Positions 1 to 9,256 of a stretch of DNA of 64,000 nucleotides are shown here, one piece after another. Every line of letters begins with the position of its first letter. The first letter of the stretch is position 1. Location of the stretch: NCBI RefSeq assembly GCF_002086795.1, contig NZ_MVIM01000011.1, positions 1 through 64,000 of the forward strand. Reading direction: 5' to 3'. The translations under genes were made by a program, and so were the position numbers. Source of the DNA: Mycolicibacterium tusciae. GTDB taxonomy: Bacteria; Actinomycetota; Actinomycetes; Mycobacteriales; Mycobacteriaceae. The notes under the pieces were generated by a model. It saw nothing but the letters and a program-made list of their open reading frames with translations, was not told the DNA's origin and did no database searches.

Positions 1-94
1 TCGTCATCTGACACTCCTTCTGACATGCCGCCAGTCTTAACCCGACGAACATGACAAGAAGTTTGAGTCAGTGGAGCGATGTAATGTCGAACAC

Positions 95-1516
95 ATGTTC
101 GAGTCAGAGTTCGCGGGAGTCGACGAGGCCACTGTCGTTGCGGCCATCGCGGACCTGACAAAAGCTGAAGCTGCGACCTCGGCGCGTCGGTTGGCGGCGA
201 TCGCTGAACTGAAGCGTCGTCGTGTTGGTGATGAGGATGAGCGGGCGTTGTGGGCGTGTGATGGGTGGGATTGCGCGGCCGCGGAGGTGGCCGCGGCGAT
301 GAACGTCAGCAGCCGCAGGGCCTCGGGTCAGATGCGTATGGCTGAGGCGTTGTGTGATCATCTGCCGGCGGTGGCAGCGTTGTTTGGTCGTGGTGAGCTC
401 AGTGCGCGGGTGGTCGCGGCGATCACCTGGCGTACGCAGTTCATCACCGAGGCGCCGGTGTGGGCGCTCATCGATGTCGCGATCGCCGAACGTGCGCGAG
501 GGTGGGGTCCGTTGGCCGAGGACAAGCTGATCGCCGCGGTGGATGCGTTGGTGCTGGAATTCGATGAGGCTGCGGTGATGGTGGCCAAGGCCGCGGCGCG
601 CGCCCGCGATTTTGTGGTGGGGGATCGCGAGGACGAGAACGGGACGACGTCGGTGTGGGGGCGATTGTCGGCTGCTGATGCGGCGGTGTTGAAGAAGAAG
701 ATCACCGCGATGGTGGCCACGGTGTGCGAGAACGATCCGCGCACCGCCGGTGAGCGACGCGCGGCGGCGGTGGGGGCGTGGAGCCACGGCAACGATCACC
801 TGCCGTGTGCGTGTGACAGCCCGTCCTGCCCGGCCCGGGCCGCCCAGCCGGCATCCAAGTCCTCGGTGGTCGTGAACGTCTACACCGATCAGGCCACCCT
901 CGACGGCCTGAAGACTCCGGCCCCTGCCACCCCCAAATCCTTTGGCACGGCGATCCTGTCGGGGACGGAGGTGATGCCAACACCGTTGCTGGCCGAGTTG
1001 CTCCGTGATGGCGCGAAACTACAACCCTTGTGCACCCCGGCCGAGGAGCCCGAGTCGGGGTATCGGCCGTCGGCGAAGCTCGCCCGCTGGGTGCGGGCGC
1101 GAGATTTGACGTGCCGGTTCCCGGGGTGCACCACGGCGGCGGAGTTCTGCGATATCGACCACGTGATCCCTTACCCGTTGGGGGCCACGCATGCATCTAA
1201 TCTGGTGTGTTTGTGTCGAAAACATCACCTGCTCAAAACATTTTGGACCGGGGATTGGGAGCTGACACTGAGAGCCGATGGTGCCGCGGTGTGGACGTCG
1301 CCGACCGGTCGCACGTATACGACTCATCCGGGATCACGGGCGTACTTCCCTGACTGGGACACCACCACCGGGGACCTGCCAGCCCCACCGCAACCCCAGA
1401 CGTTCAGCACCGACCGGGCCGTGATGATGCCCCAACGCAAACGCACCCGAGCCCAAGACCGCGCCGCGCGCATCAAAGCCGAACGCGAACAAAACAACTC
1501 GCCCCCACCGTTCTAG
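95..1516 (+). CDS. DUF222 / HNH endonuclease (13E12-repeat family) protein
   Basis: About 473 aa. The N-terminal two-thirds matches the alanine/arginine-rich DUF222 domain of mycobacterial 13E12 proteins. The C-terminus carries an HNH-type metal site: CRFPGC, then DIDHVIPYPLG, then NLVCLCRKHH, a Cys/His arrangement typical of this family. The family is multicopy in mycobacteria; the HNH fold suggests DNA cleavage, but its role is unknown. A GTG at 71 would add eight residues. I prefer ATG 95 because the family usually starts MF(D/E) and a TAATGT hexamer lies seven bases upstream. The stop shares the palindrome CTAG with the stop of the convergent aminotransferase gene. Confidence 0.85.
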   Translation: MFESEFAGVDEATVVAAIADLTKAEAATSARRLAAIAELKRRRVGDEDERALWACDGWDCAAAEVAAAMNVSSRRASGQMRMAEALCDHLPAVAALFGRGELSARVVAAITWRTQFITEAPVWALIDVAIAERARGWGPLAEDKLIAAVDALVLEFDEAAVMVAKAAARARDFVVGDREDENGTTSVWGRLSAADAAVLKKKITAMVATVCENDPRTAGERRAAAVGAWSHGNDHLPCACDSPSCPARAAQPASKSSVVVNVYTDQATLDGLKTPAPATPKSFGTAILSGTEVMPTPLLAELLRDGAKLQPLCTPAEEPESGYRPSAKLARWVRARDLTCRFPGCTTAAEFCDIDHVIPYPLGATHASNLVCLCRKHHLLKTFWTGDWELTLRADGAAVWTSPTGRTYTTHPGSRAYFPDWDTTTGDLPAPPQPQTFSTDRAVMMPQRKRTRAQDRAARIKAEREQNNSPPPF

Positions 1517-2667
1517 GCAAGCCACGCGCCGATGCGGCGAACAGCCTCCTCGATATCGCTCTCGGGGCCTGCAAAGGACAGCCGCACGAACGATCCGCCC
1601 CGCACCGTGTCGAAGTCGACGCCGGGCGCGATCGCGACACCGGTATCCGCCAGCAGCTTCGAGCAGAACGACAGCGAATCGGCCGTCAGGTGCGATACGT
1701 CGGCGTACACGTAGAAGGCGCCATCTGTCGGCGCGAGTTTGTCGATGCCGATGCCGCGAAGTCCGTCGAGCAGGAGTGTCCGATTGCTCGCGTAGTGATG
1801 CAGCAGCGCGTCTGCCTCGGCGATCGACTCCGGCGTGAACGCCGCCACCGCGGCGACCTGTGCCAGCGTCGGTGGGCAGATGGTGAAATTTCCCGTCAGA
1901 CAGTCGACGGCCCGCTGCAACTCCTGCGGGACCAGCAGCCAGCCCAGCCGCCAGCCGGTCATGGCGTAGTACTTCGAAAAACTGTTCACCACAACGGCTT
2001 GCCGCGACGTGGACCATGCGCAACTCGTCTCGGGCGCACCCTCATAGACCAGCCCGTGGTAGACCTCGTCACTGATCAGCCGCACACCAGTCGACTCGCA
2101 CCAGGACGCGATCGCCGCCAGTTCCTCTGGCGGAATAATCGTCCCCGTCGGGTTGGCAGGGCTCGCGACGATGACGCCCTGCACCGGTGGATCGAGTTCG
2201 GCCAGCATCTGCGTCGTCGGCTGGAACCGCGTCTGCGGTCCGCACGGGATCTCCACGACCTCACACCCCAGGGCCGACAGGATATTGCGGTAACACGGGT
2301 AGCCGGGGCTCGCGATCGCCACCCGGTCGCCCACGTCGAAGCATGCGAGGAACGCCAGCAGGAAGCCGCCACTCGAACCGGTGGTCACCACCACGTCTGC
2401 CGGCTCGACCGTCAGGCCGCGCCGAGTCTGATACGACGCTGCGATCGCCGCCCGCAGCTCCGGAATACCAAGGGCCACCGTGTAACCAAGCACCGAATGA
2501 TCCAGCGCTGCCTTCGCCGCTGCGCGCACCGCCGCCGGTGCGCCGGAACTCGGCTGACCCGCCGAGAGATTCACCAGGTCGCCGTGACTGCGCTGACGCT
2601 CGGCCGCAGCCAGCCACACGTCCATCACGTAGAACGGCGGGATGCCGGCACGCAACGAGACGTTCAT
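1513..2667 (-). CDS. aspB: PLP-dependent class I/II aminotransferase (AspB-like)
   Basis: 384 aa, fold-type I aminotransferase. Visible motifs are SPANPTGT (about 169-176), SDEVYHG (199-205) and the PLP-lysine motif NSFSKYYAMTGWR with Lys232. Its position after fadE33/32/31 and its length match Rv3565 (annotated aspB) of M. tuberculosis, at the end of the KstR2 region. The true amino-group substrate is unknown; aspartate is only the annotation. The ATG at 2667 overlaps the upstream stop by four bases (ATGA), which decides the start over a longer reading from 2754. Confidence 0.88.
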   Translation of the reverse strand: MNVSLRAGIPPFYVMDVWLAAAERQRSHGDLVNLSAGQPSSGAPAAVRAAAKAALDHSVLGYTVALGIPELRAAIAASYQTRRGLTVEPADVVVTTGSSGGFLLAFLACFDVGDRVAIASPGYPCYRNILSALGCEVVEIPCGPQTRFQPTTQMLAELDPPVQGVIVASPANPTGTIIPPEELAAIASWCESTGVRLISDEVYHGLVYEGAPETSCAWSTSRQAVVVNSFSKYYAMTGWRLGWLLVPQELQRAVDCLTGNFTICPPTLAQVAAVAAFTPESIAEADALLHHYASNRTLLLDGLRGIGIDKLAPTDGAFYVYADVSHLTADSLSFCSKLLADTGVAIAPGVDFDTVRGGSFVRLSFAGPESDIEEAVRRIGAWLA

Positions 2668-3404
2668 CGGGCCGGGAGTTGATCGAGGTCGTGGAAGAAC
2701 CCGTGCACGTCGGCGTAATAGAACGGCTTGAGTCCGCCGTACACGCCGCTCCAATCAGGCACCCACGCGACCAGCGCGTCGAGAAGCATTGTGCGGGTGC
2801 CGTCGTCCAGTCCCTTGCGCGCGATCACCACCGGTGGCTTGCAGTTGTCGTACTGTCCGATGATCTTCGTGTCCTTGGCGTTCTCTGGCCTTGCTCGCCA
2901 GACATCCTCCAGGACCATCGTCGCCCGAACTTGCTTGGAGACAACGGCATCGATCTGGCCTTGCCACGCCGGGACTGCGATTAGATGCAAGAACTCATCC
3001 CGATCTTTGCCCTGCCTGGCCAACAGAATCGCCGGTGAGAAGTAGCTCGACGTACAGGCCGTGTTGATGTATCCGTAGTCAGCGCCCTGCAAATCGGCCC
3101 ACCCCGTCGCGGGGTCGTCGGCCCTGACTACGAGCAGGCTGGTCTGACGAGGATCGCCGGTGAACTTCGAGGTGGCGATTGCCAGTCCTCGGTAGGTGTC
3201 GTCGCCACTTCGGACGATCCGGTGAAAGTCGGCTGTCGGCACATACGCGATGTCCGGTTGGTGTCGGGCGAGAGCCTCATCGATGGCGGCGAGATCGGCG
3301 GTCTGGCTCGCGACGATGTCGGCCGTGGTGAGAATGCTCTTCCACGGCTCATCGCTGGTCGGCAACCCGAGATTCTGGTCCAGGACGAAGGTCAGCGACG
3401 TCAC
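2664..3404 (-). CDS. PhnD-like periplasmic-binding-fold protein without signal peptide
   Basis: 246 aa, GTG start. The sequence resembles the phosphate/phosphite/phosphonate binding-protein fold (PF12974): an alternating alpha/beta first lobe containing DIAYVPTADF, then ADYGYINTACTSSYFSP and a second lobe with a conserved Trp/Gln stretch. No signal peptide, lipobox or membrane segment is visible, so a secreted transporter role is doubtful; a cytoplasmic ligand-binding or enzymatic role is possible. It lies ten bases after fadE33 and overlaps aspB by four bases, so it is co-transcribed with the ring-C/D genes. I know of no equivalent at this position in M. tuberculosis. Ligand unknown. Confidence 0.72.
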   Translation of the reverse strand: MTSLTFVLDQNLGLPTSDEPWKSILTTADIVASQTADLAAIDEALARHQPDIAYVPTADFHRIVRSGDDTYRGLAIATSKFTGDPRQTSLLVVRADDPATGWADLQGADYGYINTACTSSYFSPAILLARQGKDRDEFLHLIAVPAWQGQIDAVVSKQVRATMVLEDVWRARPENAKDTKIIGQYDNCKPPVVIARKGLDDGTRTMLLDALVAWVPDWSGVYGGLKPFYYADVHGFFHDLDQLPAR

Positions 3405-3414
3405 GTGGCCAACG

Positions 3415-4356
3415 TTAGAGCACTTCGGACTCGAGCCTGCGCAAATGCTCCCTGGGCGGTCCGAGCAGTTGCGCGCTGCCGTGCGCTCGCTTGAAGTACA
3501 GCTGAATGTCGTGCTCCCACGTGATGGCGATCCCGCCGTGCATCTGGACCGCCTCGCCGACCACCTTGGAGAACGCTTCGCTCGCCGAGAAACGCGCCAG
3601 CGCCGCTGATGTCGGCGACGGTTCGGCTACCGCGTCATTCACCACCGCGCGCGCCGACTGCACCGCGACATACAGGTCGGCCATCCGGTGCTTGAGTGCC
3701 TGGAAGCTGCCGATCGGCCTGCCGAACTGAACCCTGTCCTTGGTGTAGGCGACGGTGAGATCGAGACACCGCGCGGCCGCTCCGATCTGCTCGGCGGCCA
3801 GCAGGATCGCCGCCGTATCTGCCAGCCCCGGGTCGGCGCCGATCTCGGTATCGCTCTGCGGTTCGATGCGGGCCAGCCGACGCGTCGGATCCATGGTGTC
3901 GACGCGGTTCGCGGTGAACTCCGACAGCCGCTTCAGTCGCTCTCCGTCAGCGGTGATCACGATGTCGGCGACGTCGCCGCTGATCACGAAATTCGCATCG
4001 AACGCGACGGTGCCGATCTTGGTACCGGCCGCGAGTTCTTCCAGCGCTTCGGCGTCGGGTTGCTCGGCGGTCAGCAGCGCCAGCTCAGCCAGCGTCGTGC
4101 CGAGCAGAGGCGTCGGCACCAGGCCCTTGCCGAGCTCTTCGAGGACGACGGCGGCATCGGCGAGCTCACCACCAGCACCGCCGAGCTCCTCGGGTACCAC
4201 CAGAGCGGCGGCGCCCACCTGCTCGCACAACAACTTCCACAGCGACTCGTCGAAACCTCGCTCGGACTCCATCGCCTGCCGCACGGCCTCGGGCGACGCG
4301 TGCTTTTCGACCAGTGCGGCTACCGTGCCCCGCAGCAGTTCCCGTTCTTCGCTCAC
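3415..4356 (-). CDS. fadE33: Acyl-CoA dehydrogenase subunit FadE33
   Basis: 313 aa, a short acyl-CoA dehydrogenase (usual single-subunit enzymes are about 380 aa). It retains the C-terminal ACAD helical region, including KDRVQFGRPIGSFQALKHRMADL and MHGGIAITWEHD. By order it is Rv3564. In mycobacteria, short FadE proteins of steroid clusters pair with a second FadE to form alpha2beta2 enzymes; FadE31-33 act late in degradation of the ring-C/D fragment. The GTG start at 4356 overlaps the fadE32 stop in a GTGA, which indicates translational coupling and rules out the longer reading from 4401. Confidence 0.9.
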   Translation of the reverse strand: MSEERELLRGTVAALVEKHASPEAVRQAMESERGFDESLWKLLCEQVGAAALVVPEELGGAGGELADAAVVLEELGKGLVPTPLLGTTLAELALLTAEQPDAEALEELAAGTKIGTVAFDANFVISGDVADIVITADGERLKRLSEFTANRVDTMDPTRRLARIEPQSDTEIGADPGLADTAAILLAAEQIGAAARCLDLTVAYTKDRVQFGRPIGSFQALKHRMADLYVAVQSARAVVNDAVAEPSPTSAALARFSASEAFSKVVGEAVQMHGGIAITWEHDIQLYFKRAHGSAQLLGPPREHLRRLESEVL

Positions 4357-5318
4357 AATGCCTCCAGAAGCCGTCGCCGGTGCAGCGTGGGATCGCCCCA
4401 CGCCGAACGCAGTGCCTGCACCCGCAACAGCGACAGCGACATGTCATGCTCTTGCGTGAATCCGATCGCGCCGTGGGTCTGCAACGCAGAGCGGGCGGCC
4501 AGCAGCGCGGCGTCCGACGCGGCGACCTTGGCGGCACTGACGTCGCGCGCCGTCTCCGGCGTCTGATCGGCCACCGAAAGCGCCGCCCCGTAGACCAGGG
4601 GCCGAGCCAGCTCGAGGGCAATGTGTACGTCGGCGAGTTTGTGTTTGATTGCCTGATACGTACCGATCACCGTGCCGAACTGGCTGCGCTGCTTGGCGTA
4701 CTCGACCGACATGTCGAGCAGCGCCTGCCCTGCCCCGACCAGCTGCGCGGCAGTCGCCAACACGCCGAACTCGTATGCGCGTGTCACATCGGCGGCCTGG
4801 CCGTCACCGGACACGCTGACGTTGAACAACTTTCGGCTCGGGTCGACGGATTCCACCTGCTCGCCCGCGGTGCCGTCGCTGACCTTTCCATCGGCCGCCA
4901 CCAGAATCAGACCTGCGGTGTCGGCATCCACCGCCCGCGGCACCTGCGGGGGCATCGCCACGGTGGCGATAAGCTCACCGGCCGCCAGCGCTGCACTCCG
5001 TTCGGCCCCGTCATCGTGGCTGGCAAGGAGAACCGGTGCCACGGCGATCGATTCGGCGACCGGGCCGGGAACGCACCACCGGCCGAGCCGCTCGGCAGCG
5101 ACCACCAGGTCGACGGGGTGCGCGTCGATCCCGTCGAACTTCTCGGGCACCATCAGGGCTGTCACACCCAGGTCGGCCAGCTGTGCCCACACCTTGCGGC
5201 CAGGCGCGGGGTCGCCCGCGGCCCACGCGCGCACCGCGGCGGGCATGTCGGCCGCACCGAGTGCGGCGTCAATGCTGGCGGCGAAGTCGCGCTGCTGTTC
5301 GTCAATCTCAAAGTTCAT
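4353..5318 (-). CDS. fadE32: Acyl-CoA dehydrogenase subunit FadE32
   Basis: 321 aa, short ACAD-type protein starting MNFEIDEQQRDFAASIDAAL. It contains the family stretch KQRSQFGTVIGTYQAIKHKLAD and a C-terminal LQTHGAIGFTQEHDMSL. Length and order match Rv3563 (319 aa). It probably forms a heteromeric FAD enzyme with FadE31, as reported for the M. tuberculosis proteins, acting on the CoA thioester left after ring opening. It starts four bases after the fadE31 stop. The assignment rests on synteny plus family motifs; the exact substrate is inferred from the pathway. Confidence 0.9.
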   Translation of the reverse strand: MNFEIDEQQRDFAASIDAALGAADMPAAVRAWAAGDPAPGRKVWAQLADLGVTALMVPEKFDGIDAHPVDLVVAAERLGRWCVPGPVAESIAVAPVLLASHDDGAERSAALAAGELIATVAMPPQVPRAVDADTAGLILVAADGKVSDGTAGEQVESVDPSRKLFNVSVSGDGQAADVTRAYEFGVLATAAQLVGAGQALLDMSVEYAKQRSQFGTVIGTYQAIKHKLADVHIALELARPLVYGAALSVADQTPETARDVSAAKVAASDAALLAARSALQTHGAIGFTQEHDMSLSLLRVQALRSAWGDPTLHRRRLLEAL

Positions 5319-5322
5319 GTGT

Positions 5323-6456
5323 CTACTTCCGCGGCAGGCCCAGTAGGCGCTCGGCGATGATGTTGCGCTGAATCTCGTTGGTGCCCGCGTAGATCGGGCC
5401 GCCCAGTGCGAAAAGCAGACCTTCGGTCCACGAGTCGACCAGCTCGGCGTCGGCGCCGCGCATGTCCAGCGCGGTTTGATGGATCGCCACGTCGAGGTCC
5501 GACCAGAACACCTTGGTCACCGACGATTCGGCGCCCAGTTCACCGCCGCCACTCACTCTGGTCACGGTGCCGAACGTGTGCAGCCGGTAGGCCTGCGCCT
5601 TGATCCATGCGTCGGCTACCCGGTCGACGAAGTGCTCAGCGGAATCGGCTTGCAGTGCCTTCCACTGGGACACCAGTCTTTCGGCGGGCGCTATGAAGCG
5701 CGCCGGGCTGCGCAGCGACATCCCGCGCTCATTGCTCGACGTACTCATTGCGGCACGCCAGCCCTCGTTCACCTCACCGATCACGTCGTTGTCAGGCACG
5801 AACACGTCGTCGAGGAAGATCTCCCCGAAACCGGTGTCGCCGCCCAGCTGGGCAATCGGGCGCACCGTGACCCCGTCGGCCTTCAAATCGAACATGACGT
5901 ACGTCAGCCCTTTGTGGCGCTGCGCCTCGGGATCCGAGCGGAACAACCCGAACGCACGCTCGCCGAACGGCGCCCGCGAGCTCCAGATCTTCTGGCCGTT
6001 GAGCAACCAGCCACCGTCGGTCTTGGTGGCGGTGGACCGCAGCGACGCCAGGTCACTGCCCGACTCGGGTTCCGACCAGGCCTGCGCCCAGATCTCTTCG
6101 CCACTGGCCATTTTGGGCAACACTCTGTCGAGCTGATCTTGGGTGCCGTGCGCGAACAGGGTCGGCGCGAGCATCGACGTGCCGTTGGCGCTCGCGCGGC
6201 CGGGCGCGCCCGCGCGGAAGTACTCCTCCTCGTAGACCACCCACTGCAGCAGCGATGCGTCGCGGCCGCCGTACTTCTCGGGCCACGTGATCACCGACAA
6301 GCCGGCGTCGAAGAGCACCTTGTCCCAGGTCCGGTGTTGTTCGAAGCCCTCGGCGGTGTCGTATGACTTGGTCGGGAACTTGTCCTTGTTCGCCGAGAGG
6401 AATTCGCGGACCTCGGACTGGAAGTCCAAGGTCGCGTCGTCGAAATTGAGATCCAT
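5323..6456 (-). CDS. fadE31: Acyl-CoA dehydrogenase FadE31
   Basis: 377 aa, full-length ACAD. Visible are WAQAWSEPESGSDLASLRS (flavin/substrate loop), NGQKIWSSRAPFGERAFGL and the terminal signature YAGTNEIQRNIIAERLLGLP. The length equals that of Rv3562. It is the larger partner expected to pair with FadE32 and/or FadE33. The gene lies between fadD3 (eight-base gap) and fadE32 (four-base gap), so it belongs to the minus-strand KstR2 operon led by fadD3. Confidence 0.92.
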   Translation of the reverse strand: MDLNFDDATLDFQSEVREFLSANKDKFPTKSYDTAEGFEQHRTWDKVLFDAGLSVITWPEKYGGRDASLLQWVVYEEEYFRAGAPGRASANGTSMLAPTLFAHGTQDQLDRVLPKMASGEEIWAQAWSEPESGSDLASLRSTATKTDGGWLLNGQKIWSSRAPFGERAFGLFRSDPEAQRHKGLTYVMFDLKADGVTVRPIAQLGGDTGFGEIFLDDVFVPDNDVIGEVNEGWRAAMSTSSNERGMSLRSPARFIAPAERLVSQWKALQADSAEHFVDRVADAWIKAQAYRLHTFGTVTRVSGGGELGAESSVTKVFWSDLDVAIHQTALDMRGADAELVDSWTEGLLFALGGPIYAGTNEIQRNIIAERLLGLPRK

Positions 6457-6464
6457 CAGTGCTC

Positions 6465-8030
6465 CTATTTCCGCATCCCGCGGAGAACTGGCTTGACCAC
6501 TTTGCCGCCCGGATTACGCGGCAGCACTTCGAGGAACTCCACAAAGCGTGGCGCCTTGAAGTTCGCGAGATGCTCACGCGTGTAAGTGATTACCTGTTCT
6601 TCGTCTAGTTCCGCGCCTGGCTTGAGTACGAGGAACGCCTTGCCGACCTCGCCCAAGCGATCGTCGGGCACCCCGATGACGGCCGACTCGGCGACGCCGT
6701 CGAGGCGCGCCAGCACCTGTTCGATCTCGGCGGGATAGACGTTGAATCCGCCGCAGATGTACATGTCCTTGAGCCGATCGGTGATCGTCAGGTTTCCGCG
6801 CTCGTCCAATCGGCCGACGTCACCGGTGTGTAGCCAGCCGTCGGAATCGATGGCGGCGGCGGTGGCTTCGGGATCATCGAGGTATCCGAGCATCACGTTG
6901 GGCCCGCGCAGCAGCACCTCACCCGAGCCGTCGTCGGACGGGTCGTCGATGCGCAGTTCGAAGTCGGCGATCGGGCGCCCGCACGTCGTGGCCACGGTGA
7001 CCGCGTCGTCCTCCGCGCGGCACATCGTGCCGAACCCGCTGGCCTCGGTCAGGCCGTACGCGGTCAGCACGATGTCGATGTCGAGTTCGGTCTGCATGCG
7101 TTCGATCAGCACCACGGGGATCGTCGCCGCGCCGGTCACCGCGAATCGCAGCGATGTCAGGTCGTAGTCGCCGCGCTTCGGATGGTCCAGCAGGGTCTGG
7201 TAGATCGTCGGCGGACCGGGCAGCACGGTGATGCGGTGTTCGGCCACCGCGGCCATCGCCTTCTCCGGGTCGAACGTCAGCTGCGGGATGAGCGTCGCGC
7301 CGGTCTGCAGGCACGCCAGGATGCCGGCCTTGTAGCCGAAGTTGTGGAAGAACGGATTGATGCACAGGTAGCGGTCGGCGCTCGTGAGCTGTCCGCAGGC
7401 GGCCCACGCCGCGGGCGCGTCGAGCGACTGGCGATGCGCGCACAGCGCGCCCTTGCTGCGACCGGTGGTGCCGGATGTGAAGAGGATGTCGGAGACGTCG
7501 TCGGGGGTCAGCGCGGCGACGCGCGCGTCGACCGCCGCCAGGTTGGTCCCGCGCGCCACGAACTCGTCCCACGTACCGTCGGCCTGCTCGATCGGGACGC
7601 GAATCACGTGCCGCAAGTCGGGCAGGGAACCCCGATCGATGGATGCGGCCTTGTCGGCTCCGAGGAACTCGCCCGCCGCGAACAGCACCGGAGCGGCGGT
7701 GCGGGCGAGAATGTCGGTGGCCTCGCTCGCGGTGTAGCGGGTGTTCAGCGGCACCACCACAGCGCCGGCATAGTGCGTGGCAAGGCACGCGACCACCCAA
7801 TGCCAGGTGTTGGGCGACCAGATCGCGACCCGGTCCCCGGCCTGCACGCCCAGGTCGATCATGGCTGCGGCGGCCTGGCGCACCTCGGTGCGCAACTGCG
7901 CGTAAGTCAGCTGACGATCTCCGGCTGGATTGCCGGCACCGCCGGCGGTCGTGACCAGCGCGTCGTGGTCCGAGAACTGGTCAGCAATCCGATCCAGGAC
8001 CTGCGGAATGGTCCTCGAACGGTCCGTCAT
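6465..8030 (-). CDS. fadD3: HIP-CoA synthetase FadD3 (acyl-CoA ligase)
   Basis: 521 aa adenylate-forming enzyme. The AMP-binding P-loop is FTSGTTGRSKG (184-194); further on are YGLTEASGFG and the hinge region GWLHTGDVGRLDERGNL, with the C-terminal lysine motif NPGGKVVKPVLR. FadD3 of M. tuberculosis activates 3aalpha-H-4alpha(3'-propanoate)-7abeta-methylhexahydro-1,5-indanedione (HIP), the first committed step of ring C/D degradation. It is the first gene of the minus-strand operon. A good ribosome site (AGAGGAG) lies seven bases before ATG 8030, with the KstR2 operator just beyond it. Confidence 0.94.
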   Translation of the reverse strand: MTDRSRTIPQVLDRIADQFSDHDALVTTAGGAGNPAGDRQLTYAQLRTEVRQAAAAMIDLGVQAGDRVAIWSPNTWHWVVACLATHYAGAVVVPLNTRYTASEATDILARTAAPVLFAAGEFLGADKAASIDRGSLPDLRHVIRVPIEQADGTWDEFVARGTNLAAVDARVAALTPDDVSDILFTSGTTGRSKGALCAHRQSLDAPAAWAACGQLTSADRYLCINPFFHNFGYKAGILACLQTGATLIPQLTFDPEKAMAAVAEHRITVLPGPPTIYQTLLDHPKRGDYDLTSLRFAVTGAATIPVVLIERMQTELDIDIVLTAYGLTEASGFGTMCRAEDDAVTVATTCGRPIADFELRIDDPSDDGSGEVLLRGPNVMLGYLDDPEATAAAIDSDGWLHTGDVGRLDERGNLTITDRLKDMYICGGFNVYPAEIEQVLARLDGVAESAVIGVPDDRLGEVGKAFLVLKPGAELDEEQVITYTREHLANFKAPRFVEFLEVLPRNPGGKVVKPVLRGMRK

Positions 8031-8047
8031 CGATGCTCCTCTAACAA

Positions 8048-8061
8048 AGCAAGTGCTTGGT
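8048..8061. promoter_or_regulatory. KstR2 operator between fadD3 and fadE30
   Basis: AGCAAGTGCTTGGT fits the published KstR2 motif AnCAAGnnCTTGnT at every fixed position. It lies midway in the 47-bp divergent gap, so one dimer site could repress both operons. HIP-CoA is the known inducer of KstR2. Confidence 0.9.
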
Positions 8062-8065
8062 AGGT

Positions 8066-8071
8066 TAGCCT
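8066..8071 (+). promoter_or_regulatory. Predicted -10 element of leaderless fadE30 promoter
   Basis: TAGCCT (TANNNT class) ends six bases before the GTG of fadE30, putting the expected transcription start on the start codon. No ribosome site is visible in front of the GTG. The KstR2 operator lies directly upstream. Confidence 0.6.
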
Positions 8072-8077
8072 ACAGGG

Positions 8078-9256
8078 GTGATAGAGGTCCAGGAGTTCAG
8101 GGCCGAGGTCCGCGACTGGCTCGCCGAGAATCTCACCGGCGAATTCGCCGCGATCAAAGGCCTCGGAGGCCCGGGTCGCGAGGATGAGGCGTTCGAGGAA
8201 CGACGCGCATGGAACCAGCATCTCGCGGCCGCCGGCTACACATGTCTCGGCTGGCCGGAGGAGCACGGCGGCCGCGGCCTGACCGTTGCGCACCGCGTCG
8301 CGTTCTACGAGGAGTACGCCCTCGCGAACGCGCCCGCGAAGGTGAACCACTTCGGAGAGGAACTGCTCGGGCCGACGGTGATTGCGTTCGGAACCCCAGA
8401 GCAGCAGCAGCGCTTCCTGCCCAAGATTCTCGATGTCACCGAGCTGTGGTGTCAGGGCTACTCCGAACCCGGCGCGGGCAGCGATCTGGCGAACGTGTCG
8501 ACGACCGCCGAGCTCGTCGGCGACGAGTGGGTGATCAACGGGCAGAAGGTGTGGACATCGCTGGCGCACTGGGCGCAGTGGTGCTTCGTCGTCGCCCGCA
8601 CCGAGAAGGGTTCCAAGCGTCACGCCGGACTGTCCTTCCTTCTGGTGCCGTTGGATCAGCCGGGTGTCGAGGTGCGGCCGATCGTGCAGTTGACCGGGGA
8701 CTCCGAGTTCAACGAGGTGTTTTTCGACGACGCGCGCACCGAGGCCGATCTGGTGGTCGGGACGCCGGGCGACGGTTGGCGAGTCGCCATGGGACTGTTG
8801 ACGTTCGAGCGTGGCGTGTCGACGCTTGGCCAGCAGATCGAGTACGCCCGTGAGCTTTCCGGCGTCGCCGAGCTCGCCAAGCGCAACGGCGCAGCCGACG
8901 ATCCGCTGATCCGCGAGCGGCTCACCCGTTCGTGGGCCGGTCTGCGCACCATGCGGTCCTACGCGCTGGCGACCATGGACCTCGGGCAGCACGGGAGCCG
9001 CCCCGGCGGCGACATGGGACCCGGTCAAGACAACGTCTCGAAACTGTTGTGGGCCAACTGGCATCGTGAGCTCGGCGAGATCGCAATGGAGGTGCTGGGC
9101 CGCGATGGCCTGACGCTGACCGACGGCGGCTTCGACGAATGGCAGCGGCTGTACCTGTTCTCCAGGGCGGACACGATCTACGGCGGCTCCAACGAGATCC
9201 AGCGCAACATCATCGCCGAGCGGGTGCTCGGCCTACCCCGTGAGGTGAAGGGCTGA
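8078..9256 (+). CDS. fadE30: Acyl-CoA dehydrogenase FadE30
   Basis: 392 aa, full-length ACAD with WCQGYSEPGAGSDLANVST, NGQKVWTSLAHWAQWCF and the ending YGGSNEIQRNIIAERVLGLP. The equivalent Rv3560c is the dehydrogenase acting on the propionyl-CoA side chain of HIP-CoA. The start is GTG at 8078, probably leaderless. Its stop overlaps the ipdF ATG by one base (TGATG). Confidence 0.93.
   Translation: MIEVQEFRAEVRDWLAENLTGEFAAIKGLGGPGREDEAFEERRAWNQHLAAAGYTCLGWPEEHGGRGLTVAHRVAFYEEYALANAPAKVNHFGEELLGPTVIAFGTPEQQQRFLPKILDVTELWCQGYSEPGAGSDLANVSTTAELVGDEWVINGQKVWTSLAHWAQWCFVVARTEKGSKRHAGLSFLLVPLDQPGVEVRPIVQLTGDSEFNEVFFDDARTEADLVVGTPGDGWRVAMGLLTFERGVSTLGQQIEYARELSGVAELAKRNGAADDPLIRERLTRSWAGLRTMRSYALATMDLGQHGSRPGGDMGPGQDNVSKLLWANWHRELGEIAMEVLGRDGLTLTDGGFDEWQRLYLFSRADTIYGGSNEIQRNIIAERVLGLPREVKG

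Noticed and set aside
95..1516. 13E12-type HNH gene as part of a mobile element
   Set aside because: No transposase, terminal inverted repeats or target duplications are visible near it; the family is simply multicopy in mycobacteria.
8027..9064. Minus-strand frame opposite fadE30
   Set aside because: Antisense shadow of a conserved acyl-CoA dehydrogenase; no motifs, and it would span the fadD3-fadE30 divergent promoter.
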